From contig NZ_CGIH01000028.1 of NCBI RefSeq assembly GCF_000983115.1, forward strand, positions 1 through 61,515: 61,515 bases of DNA, in the 5' to 3' direction. The notes beneath the pieces are model-generated. The model searched no databases and was not told where the DNA came from. It saw only the letters and a program-made list of their open reading frames with translations. Below, piece after piece: positions 25,371 to 33,042 of this stretch (positions are counted from its first letter, which is position 1; each line of letters starts with the position of its first letter). Source of the DNA: Syntrophomonas zehnderi OL-4. Its GTDB lineage: Bacteria; Bacillota; Syntrophomonadia; Syntrophomonadales; Syntrophomonadaceae. The translations under genes and the position numbers were made by a program.

Positions 25371-25729
25371 TATTGTCCGCCTCCTGTCACATACCATTGA
25401 ACATTCGCGCTATCCTTATGAGTTGGCCTAACTCCTTCAACTTTGCTGGCTACTACATAATTATAAAATGCACGACCCATCGCAAGACGAACCCCACGAT
25501 CAATGTTAACCCAGTCGGTTGACATTACCGCTTTAATATTAAATGTAGTCCCTGGCCTAATACGTGAAACCCGCTCAAGGAGTTCACGAAACCATTTTTT
25601 AAATTCAGTATCCTCCAATACTTTGTTCTTTATATAAAGTGCGATTGTCATTCCTTCGGCTTTAGCTTTAGCCTGTAAATGAGTATATTCAGTATCACTA
25701 AACGAAATCTGGATTACCCTGCTTGCCAT
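25370..25729 (-). CDS. ribbon-helix-helix + DUF1413-like protein
   Basis: A 119-residue protein. Residues 1-40 look like a ribbon-helix-helix DNA-binding fold (RVIQISFSDTEYTHLQAKAKAEG). Residues 60-105 have a DUF1413-like pattern (GTTFNIKAVMSTDWVNIDRGVRLAMGRAFYNYV, quoted in parts) with a W-x-x-I-x-x-x-x-R core. It probably represses its own promoter at 25774-25803, where AATAGGT/GGTT half-sites cluster. It is first in a coupled pair with the 122-aa protein. Confidence 0.65.
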   Translation of the reverse strand: MASRVIQISFSDTEYTHLQAKAKAEGMTIALYIKNKVLEDTEFKKWFRELLERVSRIRPGTTFNIKAVMSTDWVNIDRGVRLAMGRAFYNYVVASKVEGVRPTHKDSANVQWYVTGGGQ

Positions 25730-25773
25730 AAAATGTGCCCCCTTTATTTATAATAATTAACCTCGTGGTTATT

Positions 25774-25803
25774 ATTATAAACCAATAGGTATTTTATGGT
25801 CAA
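25774..25803 (-). promoter_or_regulatory. islet promoter TTGACC-18-TATAAT with half-site repeats
   Basis: On the minus strand TTGACC (25803-25798) and TATAAT (25779-25774) are 18 bases apart, 45 bases before the RHH gene. Short related half-sites surround them: AACCTCGTGGTT at 25759-25770, ACCAATAGGT at 25781-25790, GGTCAATAGGTTT at 25798-25810 and further GGTT and GGTC copies to 25855. This fits an autorepressed promoter bound by a small RHH protein. Confidence 0.65.
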
Positions 25804-25881
25804 TAGGTTTTTATTAATATTCACATGGTTTATATTATTTTTAAGTGGTCAACAAACCTTCATTAATATATAAGGCATGAA

Positions 25882-25907
25882 AGAAGCACCTATTTGCAGG
25901 TGCTTCT
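25882..25907 (-). terminator. hairpin terminator after the GIY-YIG-like gene
   Basis: AGAAGCACCT and AGGTGCTTCT form a perfect 10-base stem with a six-base loop, 20 bases after the stop of the GIY-YIG-like gene. The T run is short (TTCTTTC), but the stem is strong. It resembles the hairpin at 24433, suggesting that both ends of the islet carry similar insulating elements. Confidence 0.7.
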
Positions 25908-25926
25908 GGTATGTGAATATGATTAT

Positions 25927-26535
25927 TTATCTATTTACCTGGCATTGTAAGCCATGTCTTTTTCTCGTCCCTTTTGGAAACTCTAGATTGGCAAAAGGAA
26001 AAGGATATTCAGGATCAAATAATTTTTGTTTACTCTCGTTAGATACGTTACGGATAAAATTCTTTATAAATCTCTCTTCAACATCCTTTGCTTTTTCCCC
26101 CACAGATGTAGTCCAGAATATATTAAGATCACTCAAGTTCTCTAGTGTTTTTATCCAATGGCCTCCTGCATGAGGTTTGGGATCTCCTAGCCTAGTATTA
26201 TAATATTGGTTAACCCTGTCTTTTAATGATGTACCGGCTTTCCCTATATATAATATTGTCTCATCAGGAATCCAGAATTCTTTGAGCCTATTCACTAAAT
26301 CTTCATATCTAGGGCGCTTACCATCAAGGTTAAGCTTCGGTACATAAGTTATCCAATCTTGAACGATTTTCACTGATATAGGCGCATCAACAGAGCAGAC
26401 AATTTTTTCAGCCGAATCAGTAATCGCAACCACATAAATTCCCGGATAATTACAGTTAACTTTTTGACCCCATTTTACCTGGCCGAGAATTTCTTTCCCT
26501 GAATCAGTGAATAATTGTTTTACATATGTAGGCAT
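25927..26535 (-). CDS. GIY-YIG-like protein in prophage islet
   Basis: A 202-residue protein with a GIY (NYPGIYVVAI) near residue 33-42 and, about 60 residues later, YIGKAGTSLKDRVNQY. The second element matches the 'YIG...L..R...H/Y' part of GIY-YIG nucleases such as those in phages and UvrC-like proteins. A later acidic residue (EERFIKNFI) is in the right place for the catalytic glutamate. The distance between the GIY and YIG parts is longer than usual, so this may be a divergent member. ATG 26535 has GAGGTG upstream. It could be a homing-type nuclease that came with the islet, or a repair-related protein. Confidence 0.6.
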   Translation of the reverse strand: MPTYVKQLFTDSGKEILGQVKWGQKVNCNYPGIYVVAITDSAEKIVCSVDAPISVKIVQDWITYVPKLNLDGKRPRYEDLVNRLKEFWIPDETILYIGKAGTSLKDRVNQYYNTRLGDPKPHAGGHWIKTLENLSDLNIFWTTSVGEKAKDVEERFIKNFIRNVSNESKQKLFDPEYPFPFANLEFPKGTRKRHGLQCQVNR

Positions 26536-26616
26536 GCCACACCTCACATTACAAAGCTTAACAGTACCGGATACATAAAAAGTTACCAAATTTAGTGTAT
26601 CATGAAATGCGAACAA

Positions 26617-28182
26617 TTAAAGCATCAACAAACCACGTTCATCATAGACAGAGCCATTATTTACTGCTCCACAACGTAGTGCTCTATCCAGCGCCATGAT
26701 AAGCGCCACCGCACCATCAATCCGCTCGGTGCTTTTCTCCTTGTCGGGTTTGATATTGCCAGCCGGGTCTGTGCGGATAAAAATGTTATCCATCATCCAG
26801 CGCAGAACCGGATGACCGCCATGGGCGATCTTTTCTTCCAGGGTCAGTTTCATTAGTTCCTTGGTAGGAGGGGACATATCCTTAAACCCCTGGCCAAACG
26901 GCACTACCGTAAAACCAAGCCCTTCCAAGTTCTGTGTCATTTGAACCGCGCCCCAGCGGTCAAAGGCGATTTCTTTGATGTTGTATTGGGTACCCAACTC
27001 CTCAATAAAGGCTTCGATAAATCCGTAATGCACCACGTTGCCCTCGGTTGTTTTCAGAAAACCTTGCTTTTGCCACAGGTCGTAGTTTACATGATCGCGC
27101 CTAACCCTGAGGTCGAGGTTTTCTTCCGGTATCCAGAAGTAGGGGAGAATATGAAATTTATCGTCCTCATCAACCGGGGGAAAAACCAGCACAAAAGCTG
27201 TTATATCGGTAGTGCTGGATAAGTCTAACCCGCCATAGCAAACCCGGCCTTTTAATTTTTCCGGGTCAACCTTGAAAGCACACTTATCCCATTTCTCCAT
27301 GGGCATCCAGCGCACTGACTGTTTGACCCATTGGTTAAGCCTAAGCTGCCGGAAGCTGTTTTCCTCAGCGGGGTTTTGTTTCGCGCTTTCACAGGCAGCT
27401 TTAATCTTGTCGATACTTACGGTTATACCCAGCGACGGATTAACTTTTTCCCACACTTTAGGGTCAGTCCAGTCGTCATCTTCCTCCGCTCCATAGATTA
27501 CAGGATAAAACGTAGCATCATGCTTGCGACCGGCCAGCAGGTCTTTGGCTTTTTGATGCACCTCATAGCAAATACTGTTGACGTTATCGCCCGCTGTCGT
27601 GATGAGGAAGTAGAGCGGCTGCATCCTTGCATCTCCGGAGCCTTTGGTCATGACGTCAAACAATTTCCGATTAGGCTGGGTATGCAGCTCGTCAAACACC
27701 ACGCCGTGGATGTTGAAACCATGCTTCGAATAGGCTTCAGCCGACAGCACCTGATAAAAGCTATTGGTCGGCAGGTAAATTAGCCGCTTGGTGGAAGCCA
27801 GGATCTTAACACGTTTGTTCAGTGCGGGACACATCCGCACCATATCGGCGGCGACCTCGAACACAATGGATGCCTGCTGGCGGTCGGCGGCACAGCCATA
27901 AACCTCAGCACGTTCCTCGTTGTCCCCGCAGGTGAGAAGCAAGGCAATGGCGGCCGCTAATTCTGACTTACCCATTTTCTTTGGAATCTCCACATAAGCC
28001 GTATTGAATTGCCTATAGCCATTGGGTTTCAGTATCCCAAAAATATCGCGTATAATCTGTTCCTGCCAGTCGATAAGTTCAAAGGGCTTGCCAGCCCAGG
28101 AGCCTTTGGTGTGGCACAGGGCTTGGATGAACGCCACAGCATAGTCGGCGGCATCTTTGCTGTATTTTGAATCCGGTGCCAT
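26617..28182 (-). CDS. terminase large subunit
   Basis: A packaging ATPase-nuclease of at least 521 residues. A Walker A variant IPKKMGKSE near 60-70, Walker B VVFDELH near 160 and an RNase H-type nuclease with LDLSSTTDI near 317-325 are clear. It pumps DNA into the head through the portal. Family members normally begin about 12 residues earlier; here an in-frame extension upstream of the ATG (residues RKLKKYKPTQF) is preceded by AGGAGG, but its first codon is ATC (28221) or ATA (28218), so a non-standard start is possible. Confidence 0.95.
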   Translation of the reverse strand: MAPDSKYSKDAADYAVAFIQALCHTKGSWAGKPFELIDWQEQIIRDIFGILKPNGYRQFNTAYVEIPKKMGKSELAAAIALLLTCGDNEERAEVYGCAADRQQASIVFEVAADMVRMCPALNKRVKILASTKRLIYLPTNSFYQVLSAEAYSKHGFNIHGVVFDELHTQPNRKLFDVMTKGSGDARMQPLYFLITTAGDNVNSICYEVHQKAKDLLAGRKHDATFYPVIYGAEEDDDWTDPKVWEKVNPSLGITVSIDKIKAACESAKQNPAEENSFRQLRLNQWVKQSVRWMPMEKWDKCAFKVDPEKLKGRVCYGGLDLSSTTDITAFVLVFPPVDEDDKFHILPYFWIPEENLDLRVRRDHVNYDLWQKQGFLKTTEGNVVHYGFIEAFIEELGTQYNIKEIAFDRWGAVQMTQNLEGLGFTVVPFGQGFKDMSPPTKELMKLTLEEKIAHGGHPVLRWMMDNIFIRTDPAGNIKPDKEKSTERIDGAVALIMALDRALRCGAVNNGSVYDERGLLML

Positions 28183-28249
28183 AAACTGTGTTGGTTTATA
28201 TTTCTTGAGTTTGCGTATGATTGGCCGCCTCCTTTCTTAAAGCGAACAA

Positions 28250-28275
28250 AAGAAAAGAGCCTCATAAGAAGCTCT
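28250..28275 (-). terminator. hairpin terminator upstream of large terminase
   Basis: AGAGCTTC and GAGGCTCT pair with a TTAT loop and one G-T pair, followed by TTTTCTTTT on the minus strand. It lies between the DUF5049 gene and the terminase, inside the late unit, so it may reduce read-through from the accessory cassette. Confidence 0.7.
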
Positions 28276-28302
28276 GTTAACCGCATATTTATTGGCCTTC
28301 AG

Positions 28303-28491
28303 TTATTTGCTCTCATCTTCCTCGCCCGTCAGGATAAAGCGCGCGTACTCGGTCTTGTGGTCATTAAGGTAATTAACCAGTTCGTGAAAATCTCGGGAGT
28401 ATGCTTCCTGAGTAACACGGGGAATGTCAAACATATTCGTGACGCCGCTTTCCCTGATGGCTAAAATCTGCATCCGTATGTTCTCGTTCAT
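28303..28491 (-). CDS. DUF5049 small phage protein
   Basis: A 62-residue protein with the DUF5049 pattern: QILAIRESGVTNMFD then VTQEAYSRDFHELVNYLNDHK and YARFILTG. It is found in phages and elements that carry an amidoligase/cyclotransferase pair next to the terminase. Function unknown; the small helical fold suggests a DNA- or protein-binding role. Five bases separate it from the cyclotransferase-like gene. Confidence 0.8.
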   Translation of the reverse strand: MNENIRMQILAIRESGVTNMFDIPRVTQEAYSRDFHELVNYLNDHKTEYARFILTGEEDESK

Positions 28492-28496
28492 TTGGC

Positions 28497-28946
28497 TTAC
28501 TCCATTTCTACAGATTCGGCGGCTGCCCGGCGCAGGATATCCATATTAAAGCCCGCGTCCTGGTAACCCTCCAGTATTGTTGAATAGTAGTAGCAGCTGG
28601 GCTGGCCCGGCGGCCTGCCTTCGTTCATGATGTACACCATGGCCTTGACGGTCTTGCCGTTAATCTTCACCTTGACCGTTTCCTTACAGTAGAGGAACGG
28701 CCAGCCTTCATAGCGGTCGAGCGCCGCCTCGTCGGCGGGTGTTATCTCCCAAACCAGAACCGGGACGCTGCTTCCTTTTTTAGGCTCCACCGTTGCTACC
28801 GCGCCCGTACGCGAACCCCTAAACAGGAGCCGCCAGTCTTTCATCTTACTTTTGCCGATTACCCTGGCGGTTGGGCATCGGCCAGCCATCTGCGCAAGAT
28901 TCAGGTTGGAGCCGTAGGCAATGTACAGTTTGTTATTCTTATCCAT
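28497..28946 (-). CDS. gamma-glutamylcyclotransferase-like protein (AIG2/GGCT)
   Basis: This 149-residue protein has the family's opening YIAYGSNLNLAQMAGRCP with the YGS(N) substrate loop, FRGSRTGAVATVEPKKG, and the catalytic-type acidic residue in LDRYEGWPFLY. Family members cyclise gamma-glutamyl groups of peptides. It follows the amidoligase gene, and pairing of amidoligases with GGCT-like proteins is known from comparative work, where both are thought to add and trim glutamyl-type peptide bonds. ATG 28946 follows AAGGAGG. Confidence 0.88.
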   Translation of the reverse strand: MDKNNKLYIAYGSNLNLAQMAGRCPTARVIGKSKMKDWRLLFRGSRTGAVATVEPKKGSSVPVLVWEITPADEAALDRYEGWPFLYCKETVKVKINGKTVKAMVYIMNEGRPPGQPSCYYYSTILEGYQDAGFNMDILRRAAAESVEME

Positions 28947-28984
28947 AAAGGGTATCCTCCTTTTTAACTGGCTTCGGCGGCGGC

Positions 28985-29884
28985 TTAAGCCGCCCGAAAC
29001 CTCCATGCCGCTGAGCCTTCCAGGTGTTTGCAAAGGTGCTCGCGGCAGTTTTTGAACTCGTCGCCAATGAAGCCGATGCGGTTCAAGTAAGTCCGCATGG
29101 CGAACTTTTCGTTTTCAACCTGGGGCTTCCTGGCGCTGGCGCTTTTTTGGGTCAATGCCTGGTGGTTTATGGCCAGGGCTAAAACTATGTAGCTCCTGAT
29201 TTTGCCCGCGTGCAGTTCGCTGTTAAAGCCCCTTAGCTCGACCGTATGGTTGCCGTTAAAAAAGCTGTGCAGGTTCAAAAAGTGGTAGCGGCTCTCATGG
29301 TAGTGACGGCTGCGGCTTTCCAAGTAGCCTTCGTACCAGAGCTCCTCAAGTTCCCGCATGGTTTTCGGCTTTCTGGCGTTTATCTTTTCCACCAAAGCAT
29401 TATCCATCTTCTTGCAAAATCTCATCCGTTCCGGCTCTATCTGCAGGGCCTTGTAAAAAAGGTCGTTCTTGCTGGCGATGATGTTGATGAAGTTTTTAAT
29501 GCTTCTTGGTGTATGGTTTGAGCCATCCAAGTGGATATGTATCCCGCAGGAGGGGTTGGTTAAGGCGCCCGCTTTGCGCAGTTTCCTGACCAGTTCCTGC
29601 AGGGTAGTAATGTCTTCACGGTAGGTAAGCACTGGGCTTACCAGTTCAACGCTGTATTCGTGCTCGGCGCTGATCCTTCTGCCGTTCACCTTTACTTCCC
29701 GGTGAATGCTCCCGTCGCTCATAAACTTCCAGGCTCGCCCGTCCGGTGTGTGTACCTTTTTGGTGTCGTAGCTGTCCCGGCAGTTTTCAATCCTTCCGTT
29801 TAAAAACTGCGCCGCAACCTCAGCGGCTTGGCTTCTGGTAATCCCGGTGAATTCAATCTCGATCCCAAATTTGGCGTTAAACAT
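28985..29884 (-). CDS. phage amidoligase (Amidoligase_2)
   Basis: A 299-residue COOH-amine ligase of the glutamine-synthetase-like fold. The start FGIEIEFTGIT holds the metal-binding E-x-E. Further signatures are SVELVSPVL near 87-95, CGIHIHLDGS near 126-135 and the arginine-rich RYHFLNLHSFFNGNHTVELRGFN near 211-233. The family is predicted to link amines to carboxylates of peptides or proteins. Residues 257-299 (FAMRTYLNRIGFIGDEFKN, LEGSAAWRF) are a separate module that is also found in the 219-aa protein at 30251-30910. ATG 29884 has AAAGGAG upstream. Confidence 0.88.
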   Translation of the reverse strand: MFNAKFGIEIEFTGITRSQAAEVAAQFLNGRIENCRDSYDTKKVHTPDGRAWKFMSDGSIHREVKVNGRRISAEHEYSVELVSPVLTYREDITTLQELVRKLRKAGALTNPSCGIHIHLDGSNHTPRSIKNFINIIASKNDLFYKALQIEPERMRFCKKMDNALVEKINARKPKTMRELEELWYEGYLESRSRHYHESRYHFLNLHSFFNGNHTVELRGFNSELHAGKIRSYIVLALAINHQALTQKSASARKPQVENEKFAMRTYLNRIGFIGDEFKNCREHLCKHLEGSAAWRFRAA

Positions 29885-29923
29885 GCTATCCAAGCTCCTT
29901 TCAGGTGTGTTTTTCTTTGGTGT

Positions 29924-29958
29924 GTACATATATCACTCTGAAAGGGCTATATAGCAAG
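29924..29958 (-). promoter_or_regulatory. element A: CTTGCTAT-N11-AGAGTGAT upstream of amidoligase
   Basis: On the minus strand CTTGCTAT, 11 bases, then AGAGTGATATATG. The same two blocks with identical 11-base spacing lie upstream of the 219-aa gene at 30938-30973. It ends 40 bases before the amidoligase start. Two blocks with fixed spacing suggest a promoter or regulator site, but neither block matches a standard -35/-10 pair. Confidence 0.5.
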
Positions 29959-30026
29959 GGATTTAAGCAAAATAAATGGCTGAAACCCGCATAAATATTG
30001 GCTTTAATCTTGGCGGTTACCCCCGG

Positions 30027-30254
30027 TTATTCTTCGAGTTTTCTGATTTCATCTTCACCGAAAACTGCCCCCAGCCTGCTGCCCGAGTCCCAGTCAACAA
30101 ACACCGTGCCGGTATCGTCGATAAAGGATACGCTGCCCCGGTCGCCGGGCTTTAACCTGGTGTACGGGTCGTCCATGCGGACCAGTTCGACTCGCGTACC
30201 CGGGGGATAATATGACCTCAGCGCCTTTAGCATTTCCGGATGAACCTGCTTCAT
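30027..30254 (-). CDS. DUF4314 protein
   Basis: A 75-residue protein with the DUF4314 pattern: PPGTRVELVRMDDPYTRLKPGDRG, then VSFIDDTGTVFVDWDSGSRLG. It looks like a small SH3-type beta barrel. It overlaps the 219-aa gene by four bases. Widely found in amidoligase-carrying prophages of Firmicutes; function unknown. Confidence 0.85.
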   Translation of the reverse strand: MKQVHPEMLKALRSYYPPGTRVELVRMDDPYTRLKPGDRGSVSFIDDTGTVFVDWDSGSRLGAVFGEDEIRKLEE

Positions 30255-30910
30255 GCTTCCGGCACCTCCTCTGGGACACGCTGGCCGTTTTTGAAAGCGG
30301 CGCTACCGGTTAGCCTGGAGAGCAGGATTTTTCGTTCCTCTTTGTATTCCGGCCCGATAAATCCTAATCGCAGCAAGAAGCAGCGGAAAGCGTATTTTTC
30401 GTTATCATAAGCCTTTTCGGTGGCGGTTACCCGTTTCTGGTTCTTGGCCATGGCGCAGAGCGCCCCGATGAAGCGGGCATAGGCGTTGACTTCTTCCGCT
30501 GCAAGGCTTCTGGAGAACCAAGGGAAACACAGCCTGTCCTCGGTCAGTTCAATTGGCAGCCTGTCTGTGTCCAGGGCTTTTTTAATAAGGGTTTCTTTGC
30601 TCTTAACCAGCCGCTCCAGATTGGCAATGGCGGCTTCGGTAAAACCTTCCCTGGGCATCTCAATAACCAGTTCGTTTGGCGCTTCAAATTGAAATCCGCG
30701 CTTATCAAGATCGTTTAATAGTTGCTCAAGATCTTCTTCACTGCTGTTTTCACTGGCGTTGAGGGTGCCTTCTTTGTTGACGGTAAATCCGCCTATGACA
30801 TAAGCAAAGGTCGGTGCACCTTTGTATTCCGGCGCAGTATTCAGGATTTCACTGATCGCCTTAACCAGTTCTTTGCGCCTAGCGCCGGTAATGTTAAACT
30901 TAAATTCCAT
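30251..30910 (-). CDS. phage 'virulence-related'-type protein, unknown role
   Basis: A 219-residue protein. Residues 1-125 form a domain starting FKFNITGARRKELVKAISEIL, often labelled 'virulence-related' in phage annotations without experimental support. Residues 170-219 carry the same C-terminal module as the amidoligase (DNEKYAFRCFLLRLGFIG, then LTGSAAFKNG). ATG 30910 follows AAAGGTGG and is preferred to a start four codons earlier. The shared module and shared upstream element suggest partial duplication or co-option by one pathway. Confidence 0.75.
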   Translation of the reverse strand: MEFKFNITGARRKELVKAISEILNTAPEYKGAPTFAYVIGGFTVNKEGTLNASENSSEEDLEQLLNDLDKRGFQFEAPNELVIEMPREGFTEAAIANLERLVKSKETLIKKALDTDRLPIELTEDRLCFPWFSRSLAAEEVNAYARFIGALCAMAKNQKRVTATEKAYDNEKYAFRCFLLRLGFIGPEYKEERKILLSRLTGSAAFKNGQRVPEEVPEA

Positions 30911-30937
30911 AGGATCGACCACCTTTCTGTTTTGGTA

Positions 30938-30973
30938 GTCATATACATCACTCTTAAGCTGTGGAATAGCAAG
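30938..30973 (-). promoter_or_regulatory. element B: CTTGCTAT-N11-AGAGTGAT upstream of 219-aa gene
   Basis: This is the second copy of the two-block element: CTTGCTAT, 11 bases, AGAGTGATGTATATG on the minus strand, 28 bases before the 219-aa start. The inner 11 bases differ from copy A, while the blocks and their spacing are kept, which argues for protein binding. Confidence 0.5.
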
Positions 30974-30976
30974 CCT

Positions 30977-32212
30977 TTACATCAGTTTTTTCGCGCTTTC
31001 AAAGGGTATTTTCTGACCATCGCGCATAAGAAAAACATCAATGTCGGAACCCTTAAACTCAATGTACCTATTCACAATAACATCGCAGAACTTCTCGTCC
31101 ATCTCCACAGTGTAGCAAATCCGGCCGGTCTGATCACAGGCGATCAGGGTGCTGCCCGAACCACCGAACGGATCAAGAACAATACACCCTGTCATGCTGG
31201 AGTTGAGTATCGGGTAAGCTACCAGCGGCACGGGTTTCATGGTCGGGTGGTCAGTATTCTTCCTGGGTTTGTCAAACTCCCAGATGGTAGACTGCTTACG
31301 GTCGGAGTACCAGGCGTGTTTGCCCGCTTTCTTCCAGCCAAACAGGATCGGCTCGTGCTGCCACTGGTATGGCGAGCGCCCCAGTACCAGCGACTGCTTT
31401 TTCCAGATGCAGGTCCCCGAGAGATAGAATCCTGCTTCTAAAAAGGCTTTGCGGAAATTCAGTCCTTCGGTATCGGCGTGGAACACATAGATACTTGCGT
31501 CCTTGGCCATCGCCTTTTCGGTCAGGGTGAAAGCTTCCAGCAGAAACTGATAGAACTTTTGGTCCGCCATGTTGTCGTTTTTAATTTTGCCTGCTGTACC
31601 CTCATAGTTGACGTTATAGGGAGGGTCTGTCACCACCAGGTTGGCAAGTTTACCGTCCATAAGCAGGGAAAAGGTCTCCGCTTTGGTACTGTCACCGCAG
31701 ACCAAGTGGTGCTGCCCCAGCAACCAGAGGTCACCTGCCTTAGTTAGAGCGGGCTTGGCCAGTTCGCCTTCTACATCAAAGTCGTCTTCTTTAACGTCCT
31801 CGGCACCGCCCAGTAGTTTGTTCAGTTCCGCGTCATCAAAGCCGAGAAGAGATACGTCAAAATCGGCCGCCTGCAAATCGGCAAGCTCTACCGAGAGCAT
31901 CTCCGCGTCCCAGCCAGCGTTCAGGGCAAGGCGGTTGTCGGCTATAATATAGGCCCGCTTCTGGGCTTCAGTCAGGTGTTCTGCGAACACACAAGGTACT
32001 TCAGTAATACCTTCCTCCTTGGCAGCGAGGATGCGCCCGTGTCCCGCGATAACATTGAGGTCTTTATCTACGATGACCGGGTTGACGAAGCCGAACTCCC
32101 TTAGTGATGCTCGAAGCTGAAGTATTTGCTCCTTGCTATGGGTGCGGGCATTACGAACATAAAGTACTAACCGGTCAATATTAACTTTTTCAAAACGCTC
32201 GGTTGTGTTCAT
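30977..32212 (-). CDS. ParB-domain DNA methyltransferase (adenine N6 / cytosine N4)
   Basis: A 411-residue fusion. Residues 1-105 are a ParB/sulfiredoxin-like domain (VLYVRNARTHSKEQILQLRASL, NVIAGHGRILAAKEEG). The methyltransferase domain follows in the beta-class order: catalytic TDPPYNV near 193-199 first, SAM-binding LDPFGGSGSTLIA near 344-356 second. Such phage enzymes modify the phage DNA and protect against host restriction; no partner nuclease is next to it. Its gene lies six bases after the small terminase stop. Confidence 0.93.
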   Translation of the reverse strand: MNTTERFEKVNIDRLVLYVRNARTHSKEQILQLRASLREFGFVNPVIVDKDLNVIAGHGRILAAKEEGITEVPCVFAEHLTEAQKRAYIIADNRLALNAGWDAEMLSVELADLQAADFDVSLLGFDDAELNKLLGGAEDVKEDDFDVEGELAKPALTKAGDLWLLGQHHLVCGDSTKAETFSLLMDGKLANLVVTDPPYNVNYEGTAGKIKNDNMADQKFYQFLLEAFTLTEKAMAKDASIYVFHADTEGLNFRKAFLEAGFYLSGTCIWKKQSLVLGRSPYQWQHEPILFGWKKAGKHAWYSDRKQSTIWEFDKPRKNTDHPTMKPVPLVAYPILNSSMTGCIVLDPFGGSGSTLIACDQTGRICYTVEMDEKFCDVIVNRYIEFKGSDIDVFLMRDGQKIPFESAKKLM

Positions 32213-32218
32213 CTATTC

Positions 32219-32797
32219 CTACCGTCCTTTCCTGCCTGACAGCAGGGCTTCCATAATATCATCCTGCGGGTTGCCGACGAAGGCTGTAGTGCAATTCTGT
32301 TTTACAATGTCAAAAATCTCGTACCAGATGAGGTTGGCCTGCTTCTGAAAGGATTGGCTCATCTGTACGAAGGGGCTGGCTATAGCGCCGCCCGTGGTCG
32401 GATGTTTGCCCAAAAGCCCGTAGGTGCTGATAGCTTCCTCACACTGGATGTAACGAGTGAAAGCCTGGGCATAGGCTTCAATCAATCTTGGGTTAACGAA
32501 TTTTTCGCACCCGCGCTCTTTAAGCCATTTCCAGGTTTCTTTGAACAGATCGTCAGCGCCCAGCGGCTTACCATCTCTCTGTCTCGCGCTGAGGTAATCG
32601 CTGGGCGTTGGCATATCTTCTCCGTATAAATCGGCTGCATCATCAAGGTCGTCCGCTTCAAGCATCGACTCGGGATGCAGTTCCGGGGCTGCTAAAACTT
32701 TTGCGGCCTTTCCGGCCGAGATTTTGTCAGCCAGGGGCAGCGGCTTGTCACCGGCGCGGACCCTGCGGCCGCCCCTATTGGTTCCGTCTTTTGCCAC
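32219..32797 (-). CDS. terminase small subunit, P27 family
   Basis: A 192-residue protein. The basic glycine-rich start (NRGGRRVRAGDKPLP) and the conserved WKWLKERGCEKFVNPRLIEAYAQAFTRYIQCEEAIS core (in parts) match the P27 small terminase that recognises the packaging site. GTG start with GGAGGTGAAGG upstream. It is separated from the large subunit by a seven-gene accessory cassette, whereas the two are usually adjacent. Confidence 0.9.
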   Translation of the reverse strand: MAKDGTNRGGRRVRAGDKPLPLADKISAGKAAKVLAAPELHPESMLEADDLDDAADLYGEDMPTPSDYLSARQRDGKPLGADDLFKETWKWLKERGCEKFVNPRLIEAYAQAFTRYIQCEEAISTYGLLGKHPTTGGAIASPFVQMSQSFQKQANLIWYEIFDIVKQNCTTAFVGNPQDDIMEALLSGRKGR

Positions 32798-32933
32798 AAG
32801 CCTTCACCTCCTTGCTGTGGCAGGGTTTAATCCCCCGTTTGAACCGTGATTTTTACGCGCGAAGGGGGCCGCCCGTTCTCCGGGGCAGGGCTGTAGAGAT
32901 TTTGACCCCCCTAGCCTTGAGTTTTCTTTGTTT

Positions 32934-32991
32934 CTTTGATAGTATTTAATCAAAGATTCTTTGTATGCTTTCTGTTGGATTAACATATAAT
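32934..32991 (+). promoter_or_regulatory. candidate promoter/operator of the toxin-antitoxin pair
   Basis: CTTTGAT (32934-32940) and ATCAAAG (32949-32955) form an inverted repeat that could bind the AbrB-type antitoxin. TTGTAT (32961-32966) and TATAAT (32986-32991) are 19 bases apart and could be a weak promoter. The antitoxin ATG is at 33043. Confidence 0.5.
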
Positions 32992-33042
32992 ACCAAAGGA
33001 GGAGTACAAGTGCCGCGAGTAAAAATTAAAGGAGAAAATCCT

